Of a stretch of 64,000 nucleotides of DNA, positions 13,901 through 26,791 are shown piece by piece. The stretch is from Triops longicaudatus. Taxonomy: Eukaryota > Arthropoda > Branchiopoda > Notostraca > Triopsidae. Each line of letters opens with the position of its first letter. The first letter of the stretch is position 1. The stretch is from the NCBI GenBank assembly GCA_022885665.1, contig JAGQDJ010000202.1, forward strand, positions 682,001 to 746,000, written 5' to 3'. The notes under the pieces are model-generated. The model was not told the DNA's origin. It did not search any database and was given only the letters and a program-made list of their open reading frames with translations. The position numbers and the translations under genes were made by a program.

Positions 13901-14209
13901 AAGGTGACAGCCACCGCCAAAGTGAAGGTCGAAGTCCACGCACCATATTCTAGCATGGATTCAAACCACTACCGTCATAGAAGACGGAGAGAACGCGAGC
14001 GAGAGCGTGAACGAGAACGAGAACGTGAAAGGGAGCGTGAAAGAGAACGTGAAAGAGAACGTGAAAGAGAGCGCGAAAGAGAACATCGAGAACAACGTGA
14101 CCGCTACCGCGAAAGTGTTAGCAGCAGTACGAATTCGTCGACGTCCAGTACGGCTACCATGCGATCCTCGGAGTTCGAAGACGACTTAGTCCCTCCTCCG
14201 GCCACGTAA
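1963..14209 (+). CDS. ptc: Patched, Hedgehog receptor (3' 13 exons; 5' end outside window)
   Basis: Patched is a 12-pass membrane protein that binds Hedgehog and represses Smoothened, probably by moving sterol. Exons: 1963-2055, 2396-2517, 4300-4588, 4925-5083, 5437-5532, 8233-8358, 8694-9011, 9091-9336, 9582-10631, 11140-11282, 13081-13180, 13236-13658, 13817-14209 (TAA). All phases agree, giving about 1,185 codons; roughly the first 290 residues of a fly-sized protein are missing upstream. Visible in order: first extracellular loop (EKPCLNP, GGCYGFATKYMHWPE, WTQEKAGQILQAWQ); sterol-sensing domain with TM4 motif GVDN; central cytoplasmic loop with a PPPY motif; second extracellular loop (GNFEYPT, WFPNAS, LVQTGHVDNP, GIPFTFWEQY); TM10 motif GVGVDFTVH; and a long tail with DRISTP, LTTITEE, IVVQPEV and TTKVTATA as in Drosophila Ptc, then an Arg-Glu repeat. 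The acceptor at 2395 lacks a good pyrimidine tract. Identity is certain; single exon edges less so. Confidence 0.96.
13990..14100 (+). repeat. Arg-Glu dipeptide-coding repeat in the patched tail
   Basis: A purine-rich run of CGW-GAR units inside the last patched exon encodes more than 20 alternating Arg and Glu residues, preceded by an Arg cluster (HRRRR) and followed by HREQRDRYRE. The codons vary (cgc, cga, cgt, aga, agg; gaa, gag), so the repeat is not a fresh expansion of one hexamer. An (RE)n run can form a charged single helix or a disordered, splicing-factor-like segment. I do not recall this in fly or human Patched. Confidence 0.9.
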
Positions 14210-16708
14210 AGCATGAAGAACTCCATAAGGGGAATATGAACATTTACTCCCCCCAAAAAATTAATTGGTGGGAAATTCTGTTGGAGGAATACGAGCCTCC
14301 TTTGCCTTTTTCTGTTTGCAAACCAAGTCAAGTTGTATATTTTGTTTTCAAGGTGAGGAAAGAAAGAACAAAAGACGCACGAGATGTAACAAAAAATCGC
14401 AACAATTGAAAACGTCTTAGCCAAACTCGGGGATTTTAATTCGCAAATTTTAAATATTCGCAGTTATTTTGTTTTTGAGTGCAAGAGGACAATGTGAACG
14501 GACAAGTGCATCTGAAGAGTTAAATATGACAAGAAATGGTGAATAAGAAAGAAAGGTACACCCACTGTCGGGTGAAGTGAAGGTCTGTGTGGATTTCGAT
14601 AGGAATTTGCATCACGTGCAAAAATCCAACATTTTGAATGGAAACGATGGTTTGTTTGATTAAGCTTGCCATACCTCACATCTAAACCACGAAAAGAAGA
14701 AAACATACAACACAAAACGGAATGGGATCTAAGGATAACGTTGAAGTATTATTTCTCTGCCCATGACGCCCCTCCTTCCCTCCTCCCTCTGGTGTATGTT
14801 TTTAACTTTATTTTTTGAATAATTATAAATATTATTACGAACAAAAACTTAAAACCTACTCGTTTTTTAATAATTCATGGACAGAGTTGTATAGCAATAT
14901 TTTCTGCTCAATTTTGAATGTTTTATTGCAGCATAGACGTAATGTAAAGTCCCAATTTTTTGTACTTGAATGTGCCCCCTGAAGGAAAAAAAATCTTCAT
15001 AACCGTTATGGTTAATGACAGTGCTGGAGTTTAGGTTGTTTTTGTCCTCTGTCCTCCTTTACTAAGTTATTGTGCATTTTTTATCCGAAAACTTGTAGAG
15101 TGTACAGATTTTTTATACTGATGATGTGTAATTCTTCCTGAGAAATCATACCAAAAATGGATTTTTTGTTTGAATGGTCTTTATGATGTTCATCAGGTCA
15201 GTGCAAAACCCCCTGTTCACTCCCATAATGTTTCAGTTTCTCCGGACAAAATAATTACAACGGTGGAAAGAAGAAAACTTCTGCAGGGCATGTTGCGAAA
15301 AAATGAAATGTGTAATTTGTATAACAATTGTGCAGGGCAGCTATTTCCCCTTCTTTCCCCCTCCATGATTGCAAATATTGAGCACTGAGTGACTCTTTAT
15401 TTTGCAAGAGTTAATAAAGACAGCTGAGAACTTAATATTTGGTATATTACCTTTCATAACATCAACAACATAATTCAGTGAGAACAAAGGTGTAAGTAAT
15501 GAGACAGGAAGAGCATAACTTCACACATATTGCGACCACTATCGCGACACGAGTCTAGATTTCTTGGCAGATTAATTCCAGATCTTTTGCAAAAGTCGAG
15601 TAGCCTACTACGTAAAATAACAGTATTATACATTAAAAATGTTTAATTTTTCACTTTAAAAAATAATACTGAAGAGCAGTATTGACGGAAAGTAAACCTG
15701 CCTTCAAGTGCGTTAAGAAGACGCGTAGTATATGTCTAAGAATGTAAAGCAGACGTCAATATTCGAGAAAGTAAATATATAGAACCAGCATAAAAGCGCA
15801 AACAAATGTATTCCAAAGTAATATATCAATAAGATGCATATGTTCGGTGTGATGTGTAAAAAAGCATGAAAAGGAGTGCAACGAAGGCCCAAGCAGCCTC
15901 AGTAGTATGAGAGTATCATAATTCTTGCCATGAAAAGAAGTTTCGATTACTTTTACCTACTCTGCATGCGACAAATTACGAACATAAAACTAAGAACACC
16001 ATATTTCAACCAACTTGGATAAGTTTGTCAGACATGAAATTATAACTCAACACTGCGAGGTAGAAGAGGGATGGGACACTGTGGACACTTTTTTGTTCTT
16101 TATTTTTTCATGTCACGCGCAGATAAAACTCTTGCCCAGAAATGTACCCATCGCATAGTGTTCTGGCTATCAAATGAGGTGTAGTACGCTTCAAGAAGAC
16201 GAATAATAAGACCAAATGGTCATGAAAACTAGAGGCTCTTCCAGTTATTCATAACGAGATGCCAATTGTACATAATTTTTCACATTCTAGAACTTTTGTA
16301 GTTTACTAGGTATGATTTTTGTATGGTTTGTCCGGTGTTTCAACTGTCCCGTTCCTCTTCCACAGACAATTAATAGCTTTCTGTGTTCAGACTATTCTTG
16401 GCGCCTAATTAATGTCTCGTGTTACGGCTCGTAACTAGGGTAAATTCAATTCGATATAACACTTCGGTTTTTGGAACGTAAAAAGCCAAGCGAAGTAGAA
16501 GCTGTTGGTAAAATACTCGATTTCAATGACTTAATGGACACATAACGATAGGTTATTGTCACGTATTGAAATACTTTTCATGTATTAGAACAACACCCCA
16601 CAAAGACTAGGTTCCACGTTACGTTATATATACACGGAAGCCGTTAGCAAAAAATCCTTCATTGGATCGGAAATTCTCTTAATACGGCAATTCATTTACA
16701 CCATTGCT

Positions 16709-16756
<48 letters not shown>

Positions 16757-16917
16757 AACACGTTCCTACCAACCGTATGAATCTGGAACTAAAAGGGTTC
16801 ACAAGTTAAAATTGAAAAGCAAAAGAAAGTAAAGGCACACAAAACTGTAAGAGAAACAAAAATTGTTGACAATACGAATTCGTTCAAAATTGTTTGTAAA
16901 ATAACGAACAGTTAGAG
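14210..16917. other. patched 3' UTR and intergenic sequence
   Basis: This lies between the stop codons of the convergent patched and acetylcholine receptor genes. A poly(A) signal AATAAA on the + strand at 15413-15418 could end the patched transcript, about 1.2 kb after its stop. No coding exon was recognised. Confidence 0.55.
16713..16753. repeat. Poly(A) homopolymer, 41 bases
   Basis: An uninterrupted run of 41 A in the convergent intergenic space. It could be the tail of an old retroposed copy, but no clear element body was recognised next to it. The exact length may be unreliable in an assembly. Confidence 0.9.
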
Positions 16918-19205
16918 CTACCATGGGCCGTAAGGTGACGAAAACAAAATCAAACAAGTTGCCAAAACCGTGAGAACTAAGAACAAGGCCAATAAACTTC
17001 GATCGCACACCAATGCCACTTGCTTCCATTCCAATTCTAAAGCTTCCCTTTTATCCTGAGCTTCCAGTCGAGATTCATTGTAATCCAACCAAGAAGAGAC
17101 TCGGGCTAAAACTCTTCCCACTGACGCTTCATAACTGGAGTCACCTACGTAAAAAAAAAAGTCAACAAAGTTTGTAATGCGTCTTCAATAACTTATTCAA
17201 CGTTACCCATATCAGGCTTATTCCGCCTAGGGAAAAAACTTGGAGAAGGCGGCTGTCTTTCACCATCACACTGTGTATAGAAGAATTTCTCAGAGCAATG
17301 TGGATCCAAGTAAACACCAGCCTGTGGCTCTAAATCCTGTTTAAAGTTTAAAGAGAGAAAAAAAGGAAAGTAAATAGTATTAGGCAGACGATGAGAAAGG
17401 TCGAAAATTATGGTCCTTTTTCTGTCCGACAAGGGTTAGCGAGTTTAACGAGTCTATCACAAGGAATTCCGCGCAGTAGAAAACAAGATCTGTTTTACAG
17501 CAAACCTGCAATTTTTGTCGTAAACGATGTCCGGTACATTTGACACAGCCAATACCGTGCACAGACTGGGCCCAATTGTCTGTTGAAGTCGAATCATCGT
17601 TTTTCCGCTCTCGGCGTTGTTCTAAAGCGTCAGCCGAACACGATGATGACGCCACTTTGCTATGGAAATGAACAAAGACGACGCGAGCCAACGGGCCTAA
17701 CACGATCTTCCGCACCATATAAGGTACCGGTACTCCTCGTAGTCCTCGATGATGCAAATTCAGCGTCACCACCGACATGCCTGAAGCGAACGACACCAAG
17801 CAGATGCTCACACCATAATACAAACCTTTAATCAAACACATAAAAGAAGAATTAGGAAAAGACTTATAAAATTCGTAGCCATACAACAAAGACGTATAAA
17901 AGAGGAAAACTTTAAGAAAGGACCTAAGGGACGAACAATCGTTTAGTGCGTTTATTTACTTATCAAGGGCGTTTTCTCCGTCGGAGGTAAGCTTTCTCGT
18001 ATAGTCATTAGGAAGACAGTCATTGAAAGCAAGGAAGATATTCCCAGCGTTACTTTCTCTCCAGATTCCGGTGGTACATAAAACACCAATAACGCTGTGG
18101 AATAGTATCACAAGATTAGTCACATCTAGTAATTTCCCCATTAATAAGTCATTAAGTAAGTTCTGGTATAACGCTATCAAGCAAAGTAATGAACGCATAT
18201 GCCAGACCTTATCAGTCAACCTAATAATGTAAACAGATGGAAATATTAATGCCTTCTAATTTACCAATAGAGTTGATGAGGATGCAGGGTAGAATCAAGT
18301 TAAAGACGTAAAACAGGGGTCTTCTCCTCAATTTGATGACGTACGTAATATCCGGGTACGGTTCCCCGGGACAACACGAGTAGAATTTCTCGTTACGTTC
18401 GGCTTGGAAACTGATTAAATCAAATTCTCCGTTAGCTTGATAATTGGAAGTATCGCCGATTGTTGTCTCGGCCATCAGATCTAATTGGAAGCCGTCGTAA
18501 GTCCACGACGCCCATTTCATGTGGCATTCTTGCACATCAAACGGAAAATGCTCTGTGTTAATGTCGCACGACGAGCGAAAAATGCCGTGCGATAACCACA
18601 CGATTTCTCCTGTGTGGTCCACGATCACGTTCGTGTTTATCATCGACGAGCTGTACTGTGCGTCTGCACTGAAAAAAATATATAGAACAATAATAGCATA
18701 AATAGATGAATGAATAAATATATGAAAACCAAGAAACAGAAAGAAGATTTAAAGAGTAATGCAACGTTGAAATTTCGTCCAGTGTCTTTACTTGTTGTAT
18801 AGTATCACATCTGGGCGCCATACTCGCTGGTATGGGATACGAATTACGCGGATACCACTAAAGTCAGATGCATTCCACTGTAAATGAGCATCGTGCCATT
18901 TTTGGGTAAGCCAGCAGTTGGTCGTGAGGATCTGATTCCGCTCATCCTAATAAAACGGGGCGAAATAGAATCATGTTTTTTTCTCTCCCTCTTGATGTTT
19001 TCCTTTTTTTTAGGCTCCTGTTTTTATTTACAGTCATTTCGGTGACTTACCACGTCTACTATGAGGTGAAGGGACATCCCAAAACTAACTTTGAGCGGCT
19101 GGGACGCATTCAGAGCAGGCCTGGCTCCCACATCATAAGAGTTTAGCAAATAGCTCAGCAATCTCTGTTCGTCAGCTCTGGCGATGGCAACAAAGATCCA
19201 TAAAC
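16918..19205 (-). CDS. Nicotinic acetylcholine receptor, alpha-type subunit (first exon not found)
   Basis: This is a subunit of a pentameric acetylcholine-gated cation channel. Exons in order: 19205-19051, 18946-18792, 18668-18265, 18094-17960, 17825-17506, 17336-17207, 17144-16918 (TAG). Phases agree, giving 507 residues. The first exon seen begins inside a signal peptide (LWIFVAIARA) followed by DEQRLLSYLL; the start-codon exon must lie above 19205. Ligand loops: LQWNASDF, WRPDVILYNNADAQY, WTYDG. The Cys-loop is C-DINTEHFPFDVQE-C with the standard 13 residues between cysteines. Loop C has the vicinal cysteines YSCCPGEPYPDITY that define alpha subunits. M1 is near RRRPLFYVFN. M2 is SGEKVTLGISSLLSMTVFLM followed by TIRESLPPTEKTPLIS. 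M3 is YYGVSICLVSFASG, then NLHHRGLRG. The M3-M4 loop is short to medium, and M4 lies close to the C-terminus. The extra Gly in CCPGEPYPD and Arg near the outer end of M2 suggest a divergent arthropod subunit, not a standard alpha1-7 orthologue. Confidence 0.93.
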
Positions 19206-22200
19206 CTGGAGAAACGAAGGGGGGTGAAAGAAGGGTGAAAAGGATTAAAACGGGTAGCCGAAAGAAAGAAATATTATTCCTAGCTTTGTGAGGGTTAGTA
19301 TTGTTTCGCGTTTCCCAGACCCGTTACGAAAACAAGGAGAAGGAAGTTAGCCCTCCAGGCAAAAGCCCAATAAGAGAATTTCCATGCTAGACGCGCCCCA
19401 CTTTTGCCTAACTTAATCTTCGAAAGCTTCGTTTCATTGATTCTGCTTCTTTAGGATTCTAGCCAAATTTTAGCCTACTTAGACTACCGATCCGACTTCC
19501 AAACAAAATTACGAGACGCACACAACGCCTCCAGAGGATCCGCCAGTATTTCTTTTTCTTCTTTATTACCACCGATACATCAAACAAAACGGTAAAGATA
19601 AGAAAAAAGAGAAAGGAAATGTAAGTGGTCGGAAGTAATAACACTGGTATTGTGCCATTTCCGAAAGAAGGAAATAATCTATTATCGTGCTTACATTACA
19701 AGCTCCACACCCTTATGTTGTCACTGCTTGACGGGCGAATTCACTCAGCAATGTCGACATTAATCCAAGAAAAGTAATAATATGTTAAGGATGCATATTT
19801 GGGTTGAATACACCAGTAAGCCCCGACCGTAACCAACGAAATTATCTCTGTTAATTTGGAAAGCGAGGTCAGAGGCCAACGAGTGGCTTGGAAAGAATAT
19901 AAAGCATTCCATAAAAGGGGTGAGAAAATGATTAATCCTCCTTTTCCGGTTGTTAACTTTGACTTGTCAGAGCTAGTTCAATTAAGAAAGCAAGCTAACG
20001 AGTCCGAACATCCCAAATGCGAAAAGGGGTGTGGGGACATTCAAAGCAAGGAGAATTAGAACGAAAGATAGAGAAAAAAAGGCATGTCGATTTAACTGTT
20101 GAACACTTTTTTTTTCTGATAAATGCAATAACGCGTATTCTAGGTTGATCAGCCACGTTCTTCCTGAAATGGTTTTCCTTAACCCTTGAACGCTTAGCAA
20201 TTGGAAAAGCTGCCAAAGAAGCAATATTCCTGTTCCCTACACAACCCGTTGATCTCCAACCCCCTACTGATTGGGCAAAAGTGGCGGAAATTCGGGTTAG
20301 ACAAGTGCAAGCAAGCCCAAGAGTATTATTCTCCACCCTTCTGGTTTTTCTGATGAAAGCTATTTGGAAATGCGAGTCAGATGGAGTCAGCCAAGTGTAA
20401 AGATGTCATCGGGTGGAGATGGAATCAGGTATTATTGGAAGCGGAAAGAGGCTAACGCGAGAAAAAAGAAGAGCTAAACCAAACATTGATAAACGTCATA
20501 TCGTTCCTTAACTTTTCACTAGATAGGGACCAGGTTTTAGCAGCATACAAGTTTTCGTCCTACGGAGAAAAAATAGATAAGTTGAACCCTAGAAGATGAA
20601 TTGCCCCCTAAGCTTTTAAGAAGTGGAAAAGTAACTGGAGCGAGAACATTTGGTACAAGAACTTTTGGAAAGGAAATAAATAACGTAGTGCTGCTATTGC
20701 TATTTTTAAACTCTTTTCCAATTTTTTCATTGGAGGCTTAACGCAGTGCTGCAATTCAACGAGATTAACACTAAGATGTTGGAGAGACTGTTGTGTTGCA
20801 TACGTTCGCACGTAATGCTGATTACACCAACCATTGACCCAAAATGTTCTGAAAACAACAGAAAAACCTCTTTCTTCCTTTATAAAAGTTATTGGAACTT
20901 TGGAAAGCCTGATCCCTCCCACCTCGTGTAAAAGAATCAAAGAAAAATCCTTATCTGAAAAACCTCTAGCTGGAATGGTAACTTTCAGTCATTTTGTCCT
21001 TTGAGAAGTTGCCTTTAATTCAAAACGGAAAAATAACTTCGTTTGATCCAAGTTCCTATTTATCTCCCCAGTTTTAGCCTTCTTTTACGAAGCTGCTATT
21101 TGTCTGCTTTACTTAATAATATCCTGGAAACAGTACACTGGAGTCTACTAACTAGCATTTATGTACTCGTTATAGCTTAGAAGCTACCGTTTAATAACTA
21201 TGAAACTGTGACACCCATCGTGCCACCGTGTCAAATTGCCTCTAGTGTGCCAATCTCTGACTAATGAACAAGGACGGATCTTTTTAAAATAAAAATGGTC
21301 AAACTAGCAAGTCAAAAGATTTTTTAAAGTTTAGGTCAAACTGTTAATGTTTTGTGACCGCTGAATTTCTAGTCTAACTTAATCGCACAATACACCTGTT
21401 TATAACACAATTGATCTAGTTTTCAATGTCCATATTAAACTCTTTTCTCTTTAGCTATTTGGATTGAAATTCACAGGATGTTTAGGTGAAAGTCTTTTTT
21501 TTAATCACACATTTTCTTATCGCGATAATTGTGTTTTGCCGTTTGGATGCGTTATGACCTTATAAAGCTGTCAAATAAAAAGTTTGCCCATTATGATTGG
21601 GTCATTCGCTCCAACTCGCTGTAAGACTTTTCTTCAATGTACGTTCTAACTGACGTTGCGTGACGTTTGTGATAAACAGCAATAGGCCTATATTGCTTTT
21701 TTCAAATGGTACGGAAACCCAGCACTCTCCATACCTACCGACAATGACCTTGCGGATACTCCTCAAAATTCGGTAGGCATTATTCTTTCATTATACGGAT
21801 ATGCATTCCCTGCACACACCTATATGTATATATAATATAAGACCTGTCATTTCATTCCAGAAAACGTGTGAAACTTTCTGAGTTATCCATCCCACCTTAC
21901 TAATTTTTTCCCGCGCTACGGAATTCATTGTTCCCTTGCGTCAGTTATCATTCTACCACGAAAACATATTTCATAAGAACACAGGAGAAAACATGACTTC
22001 GAAGTGAACACGCACTTGCCTAAGCCATTCAAGGGTTGTGTAAACGCCAATATTTCGTTTTCACCGACTATAAACTGTTGGAATCTATTTCGAAGCGCTT
22101 GTGTCCACGAATGTTTTTAACACCAACGGCTTGACGAAACTGCATGGTATATTTCTGCTTTTTTGCCTAGTCTACGCAAAGGGATGGGCAGCCTATATTA

Positions 22201-25200
22201 AAAACGGTATGAAATATTAAGGAAGTGTAAACGAGGAAAGGGGGATTAAGCCAAAGCCTCGAGATTGCTTTTTTTTTCTGCGCAAACTTGACGCTAGGCT
22301 TTCAGGTAATATAGCTGAAGCCAAATGTGTAATCTAAGTTCCGTTTCGTCGTTTATAAATGACAAAGCTTCAAAACAGCCCAAGCTAACTAAGAGAAAAA
22401 GTAGTCTAACGAAAAAAGGCAAAACAATTTTACAAATGGGTACAATTGTCCGCTAAAAGTGTCGCCGAAGAAAAATGCTTCCCTTAAACTTCCAAATGGA
22501 TGAAAACTTATGTTCTTCTGCAGAAAAAATCGCATAAAACAGTAACCAATGCGCAAAGAAAGGGAGGGAAATTGTAGCTGTTAAGCGAATTTGCATATAT
22601 TAAACACAAGAAATTGCTGGTGACGAAAATAAGAGTAGAAAGTGCCCTAAATTTTGACAAGAACTCTATATGCAAGAATATTGGTACGATAGACATGCTT
22701 TAAGAGATAAAAAGCGAAAAAGCAGAAAGATTCTCACGAGGACAACAAAACTAAACTGTTAACTCGGCAAGGAGCCGACAATAACTCGGAAGAAATGTCT
22801 CCCCACATGGCAATTTGGGTGTGTGGAAAAGATTTCTTCTTATTTCTGCTCACGGACATTTGTTCAATGCTTTTTCTGACAGAAAAAGGCAACTCAGACC
22901 TAAAAGCAACTAACTTTGTAACTTCCCTAACGAGCAAATCGATTTTAAGTGTCGATTCGTACACTTTTATGTTATTTCTTGCTGTCAAAATTCTTTATTT
23001 CTTTCGCTTTCACTCTAACAGCTTCAGATCGTAATTGGTGAAAAGAAAAACACTTCGAAATGGTAGTAATACTTGCCAAATTGCTAAAGTTTTGAGACAA
23101 AAAATCGGACCTTTCTGCTTTTGTAAAAAGAAAACTATTTTCAAAATAAGGCAAAAACTTACTAAAGAAATTCCATAGGGAAGATTCCATAACTTTAAAA
23201 TCACAATTTTTGCTGCTTAATTTCGTTCAGAAACTTTACACTACATTGAATTAATTTCTTATCCAATTTGTCTGGAGAAATTTCTAAGTGCAAGAACCGG
23301 AAACTTCAACTTGGATGAAGTATATTAATTTTCTCACGACTTTGGATCCGGCTTTCCAACTGAAAGCTGAAGACTGTTCAAGAGAACTCGGTGTTGTCCA
23401 CACAAAAGAGTGAGCTGAAGCCATGCGCAATAAAACTGTTGGTAAGTCTCGAAAAGCAAGAAAGCTAACAGAAGAATTGATCACCAAATAGTAGTAAGTT
23501 ATCTTCACACCGCCGAAAACGGGCCGCCATTCATTTCGGTTAGCTGTTTGCTAATGGGTAGAAAACAAAGAAAGAAATTCCTCGACGAAAAGTTTTTCGT
23601 TCGGGGCAGTCAACTTTCTGTCAGCCTTTGGGAAATCAATTAGTATTGGGAAGCTGTACCTTGCAGCAATACTGGATCACGGGTCTTTTCTGTGTCAGAC
23701 TCAGCTTCGGGATCATTATTCAACTAGGATCGGGACATGTATTTACACACATAACAACATATCTCCCTTCCCTCTGAGGCATTGTCCCTTTTATTGAAGA
23801 CACTCTACATAAGCTTCTGACGGAGGATAACGCCCAATCTCGGATAATGCAAGTTAGGACTATTTCTTCAAAAACAAAACAAAAAAAAAAAGAAAAAAAA
23901 AGAGAACGAAAGAAATAGTATTTCCTTAACGAAGGAATTCTTTGTCTGGTTATTTATGAAGTGCCTAAGTGGAAGAAAAGGCAGCAATTACTCATGGGTG
24001 TTCTTTTTATCGTGAAACCTGCTGTTAATAGCAATACGTTTCATTGCAAAAAAAATAAATAAATAAATAAATAAAAAATAAAAATAATATAAATTTTCAT
24101 TTATAATGCTGCGCAAAGGCCGAAGCGAAAAATAAAATACAGCTAACTATTCCTAGGATATGCCATTATCGCGATGTATGAACAATTTTTGATCCATTGT
24201 TATGTACCCCTGAACGTATTCCCGCATTAACACTAGTAGAAATAATACATCGCTTTGCGAAAGTCTGACTCAAGTACACCGATATCTAGGTATGTTATGT
24301 AATAGTTTAGTACCCACTGTGGAAACAGAAGTACACTGCAAGAATTTCACTTGCATTTCAAACCTCGTTAAATTAATGTTCCTTAAACTTAAAGTTAACT
24401 GAATTGCTTCCCTGTGCCTATTATAAAAAATTGCCGACCTTCACAGGTTTGGCTTGTCTATTTCTTGTTGTGATAAAAATGTGCATCAAAGTAAGTCTGT
24501 TATCGCATGTCAGGGGTCAGAAACTGGATTATTGATAAAAGTCGTTCAGGTTATTTTCACCATAAAATTTTTTCATAGAAGTGAGAAAAAGGGACTAATA
24601 TAGCATGTATGCATAGCAAATTTTCAGCGCCTTTGATCATTCTGTAAGAAGAACTCTACCACAGATACAGAGCACAAAGTGACTCTGTTGATTTTTTTGT
24701 TCTTATAATATAGAACTGACACAGGAATCCTTTTTTACTTAATAGAAGTTTGACACAAATTCCACTACAACATGCAAAATGAATGTCATTTCGGTGCTCA
24801 TTTTTCTAACAAAATATATTTAACTTCTGCAGATTTCTCGGGATTGCTAAAATTTCTGCAAAAGCCTTGCCTTGCTGTGTGGACTCTTTTCCGAGGGCGT
24901 TTAGTCGTTTGTAGATCTTCATGCGATATTTCAACCCTTGATACACTTTCAGATTCAAAAATCCGGCAGAAATTCCTTCCGTCAGAGTTCTTTCCTAGAT
25001 TTCTTTCTGTAACGAAGTTAGTTTCTTTCGTCTCAATCCTTTCAAAGTGATATTGGGAAGGAGGGTGAATAGGATTCGTACTGGAAAGTTGAAGTACCAG
25101 TACAGGGCAATAAGACCGTACGAACCCTCCAAGTTAACCCCTGAAATGGAAATGGCTGGCAGCGGGTCATAGGCAGATATGCGCTCTGTAAAGTGCTTGT

Positions 25201-25782
25201 AAGAGAGCCAAGGATGGCCGTCAAGAGAGTGCTAAGGCATCTCCTCATATGTTGTAAAAACTGGCAAGGGTCTGGAGATAAACACAGTTGTTTCGGTGTA
25301 GTTAATCAACCTCCTTTCTCGACCCCTCCATGCAAAGTTGAGCGAAATCTGGTCAAAACGTCTGCCAAAAGGGCGAAAAAGTACTCGTAAAATTTCACTC
25401 TCGAGCTGCAGACTCTTTCAAGTCCGACTATTTCCTTAACATTACTGCACACTAATGGAAGTGTAAGCAGCAATGTGGTGTTAAAACGGACAAACCAAAC
25501 AAAAGACTTTGAACTTTTGTATTTATTACTTTAAGCGGAAAAACAAAATGCAACGAATTCCTTAGAACTACTAAAGTGGTAATTATAAGTGGAGCAGGAG
25601 ATTTTTAATACTTCTTTCATCACATTTACACTCTTAAAATTCTCAAATCAAATTAAGACAGGTTTTTCTATCCGTAATTTCTTGTGATAAAAATACTCGT
25701 CGTATACGCTATACCAATCACAAAGTATTGAAATACTGTTCAATGCAAAAATGAAATTCGCGTAAGTAACGGAAATGAATGT
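19206..25782. other. Receptor 5' region and intergenic sequence, no exon recognised
   Basis: About 6.5 kb separates the first recognised receptor exon from the 3' end of the monooxygenase gene. The missing signal-peptide exon should lie here; it must end one base into a codon. A hydrophobic open frame starting with ATG at 19644 (- strand) resembles a signal peptide, but I found no donor of the right phase in it. A poly(A) signal for the monooxygenase reads AATAAA on the - strand at 25527-25522, 256 bases past its stop. An A-rich AAAT microsatellite lies near 24050-24090. Confidence 0.5.
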
Positions 25783-26747
25783 TTACATCCACAAGTCCAG
25801 TTCCTTGTAGTCTGGCAACGTACCACTTTTGAACACCGCTATCGTACCCCAAAGTATTGCGGATGACGCAAAAAAGCCCTTCAGTGCTAGCAAAATCATC
25901 GCTTGAATATCCGGCCTCACGAAAACAACATTTGAAAATGTGTTGAAAACTTCCATCAGGGGAAATCCGTAGTTGCTCATAAGGGCGCAGATCACAAGGC
26001 AGCGTATGGATTCGATAGCTGGTCCGTAGGATTTCTCTTCGAACAAAAACGCGAAGCAAGTACATGCGAGAATGATGAAAATGCAATGAAGCCACACCAT
26101 AGTTAATGGCCATCCCTATAAAAAGTTGAAAAATTGAAAGTTTATCGAAAATGCATAAAAATACTTGGGATATTACTTCCGCCATTGTGATCAGTGCCAT
26201 GTAACAAATAGCTACAATTGAGAAATGTGGCCAAAAGTAAAGAGCTAAATAAGTCTTCACTGGCACGTACCACTTCTTTCTTGGTTTAACCTGTTGTATT
26301 TTATTAAGTTATAAAACAGAAAATATTAAAGTATAGTTGCAATTTAAAAACTTACCCCAGGAAGTTTATCAGGCCACCCTAGTCTGGGACTGCCCGGTTC
26401 CCAGGCGGGACCACACATGATAGCTTTCACTTTATTTTTCCATCCATGTACTGCAAAGAATTTCTCGTAAACCTTTTCGAAGTAAAATAGCTGGGAAAAA
26501 AATGACATATAATAATCCGTAACTTGAATTAATTTGTAACTTTACTTCAAGGTAGACGGGGTTAACAGACTGCACTTGTTCAACCAATCCGTACACAATT
26601 GGTTCATCTTTTCTCTCAGCGGCAAATGTACCAAACATACGATCCCATATGATAAGAAAAGATCCGTAATTCTTGTCAAGGCAGTAATCGTTGCTTCCTT
26701 TTAAAAAGGTTTAAAATATTGCTATTATAAAAATTGATTTGAAATAA

Positions 26748-26791
<44 letters not shown>

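Noticed and set aside
19459..19644. Hydrophobic frame considered as the missing signal-peptide exon of the acetylcholine receptor
   Set aside because: The donors near its end give phase 0, while the next exon needs a one-base carry-over.
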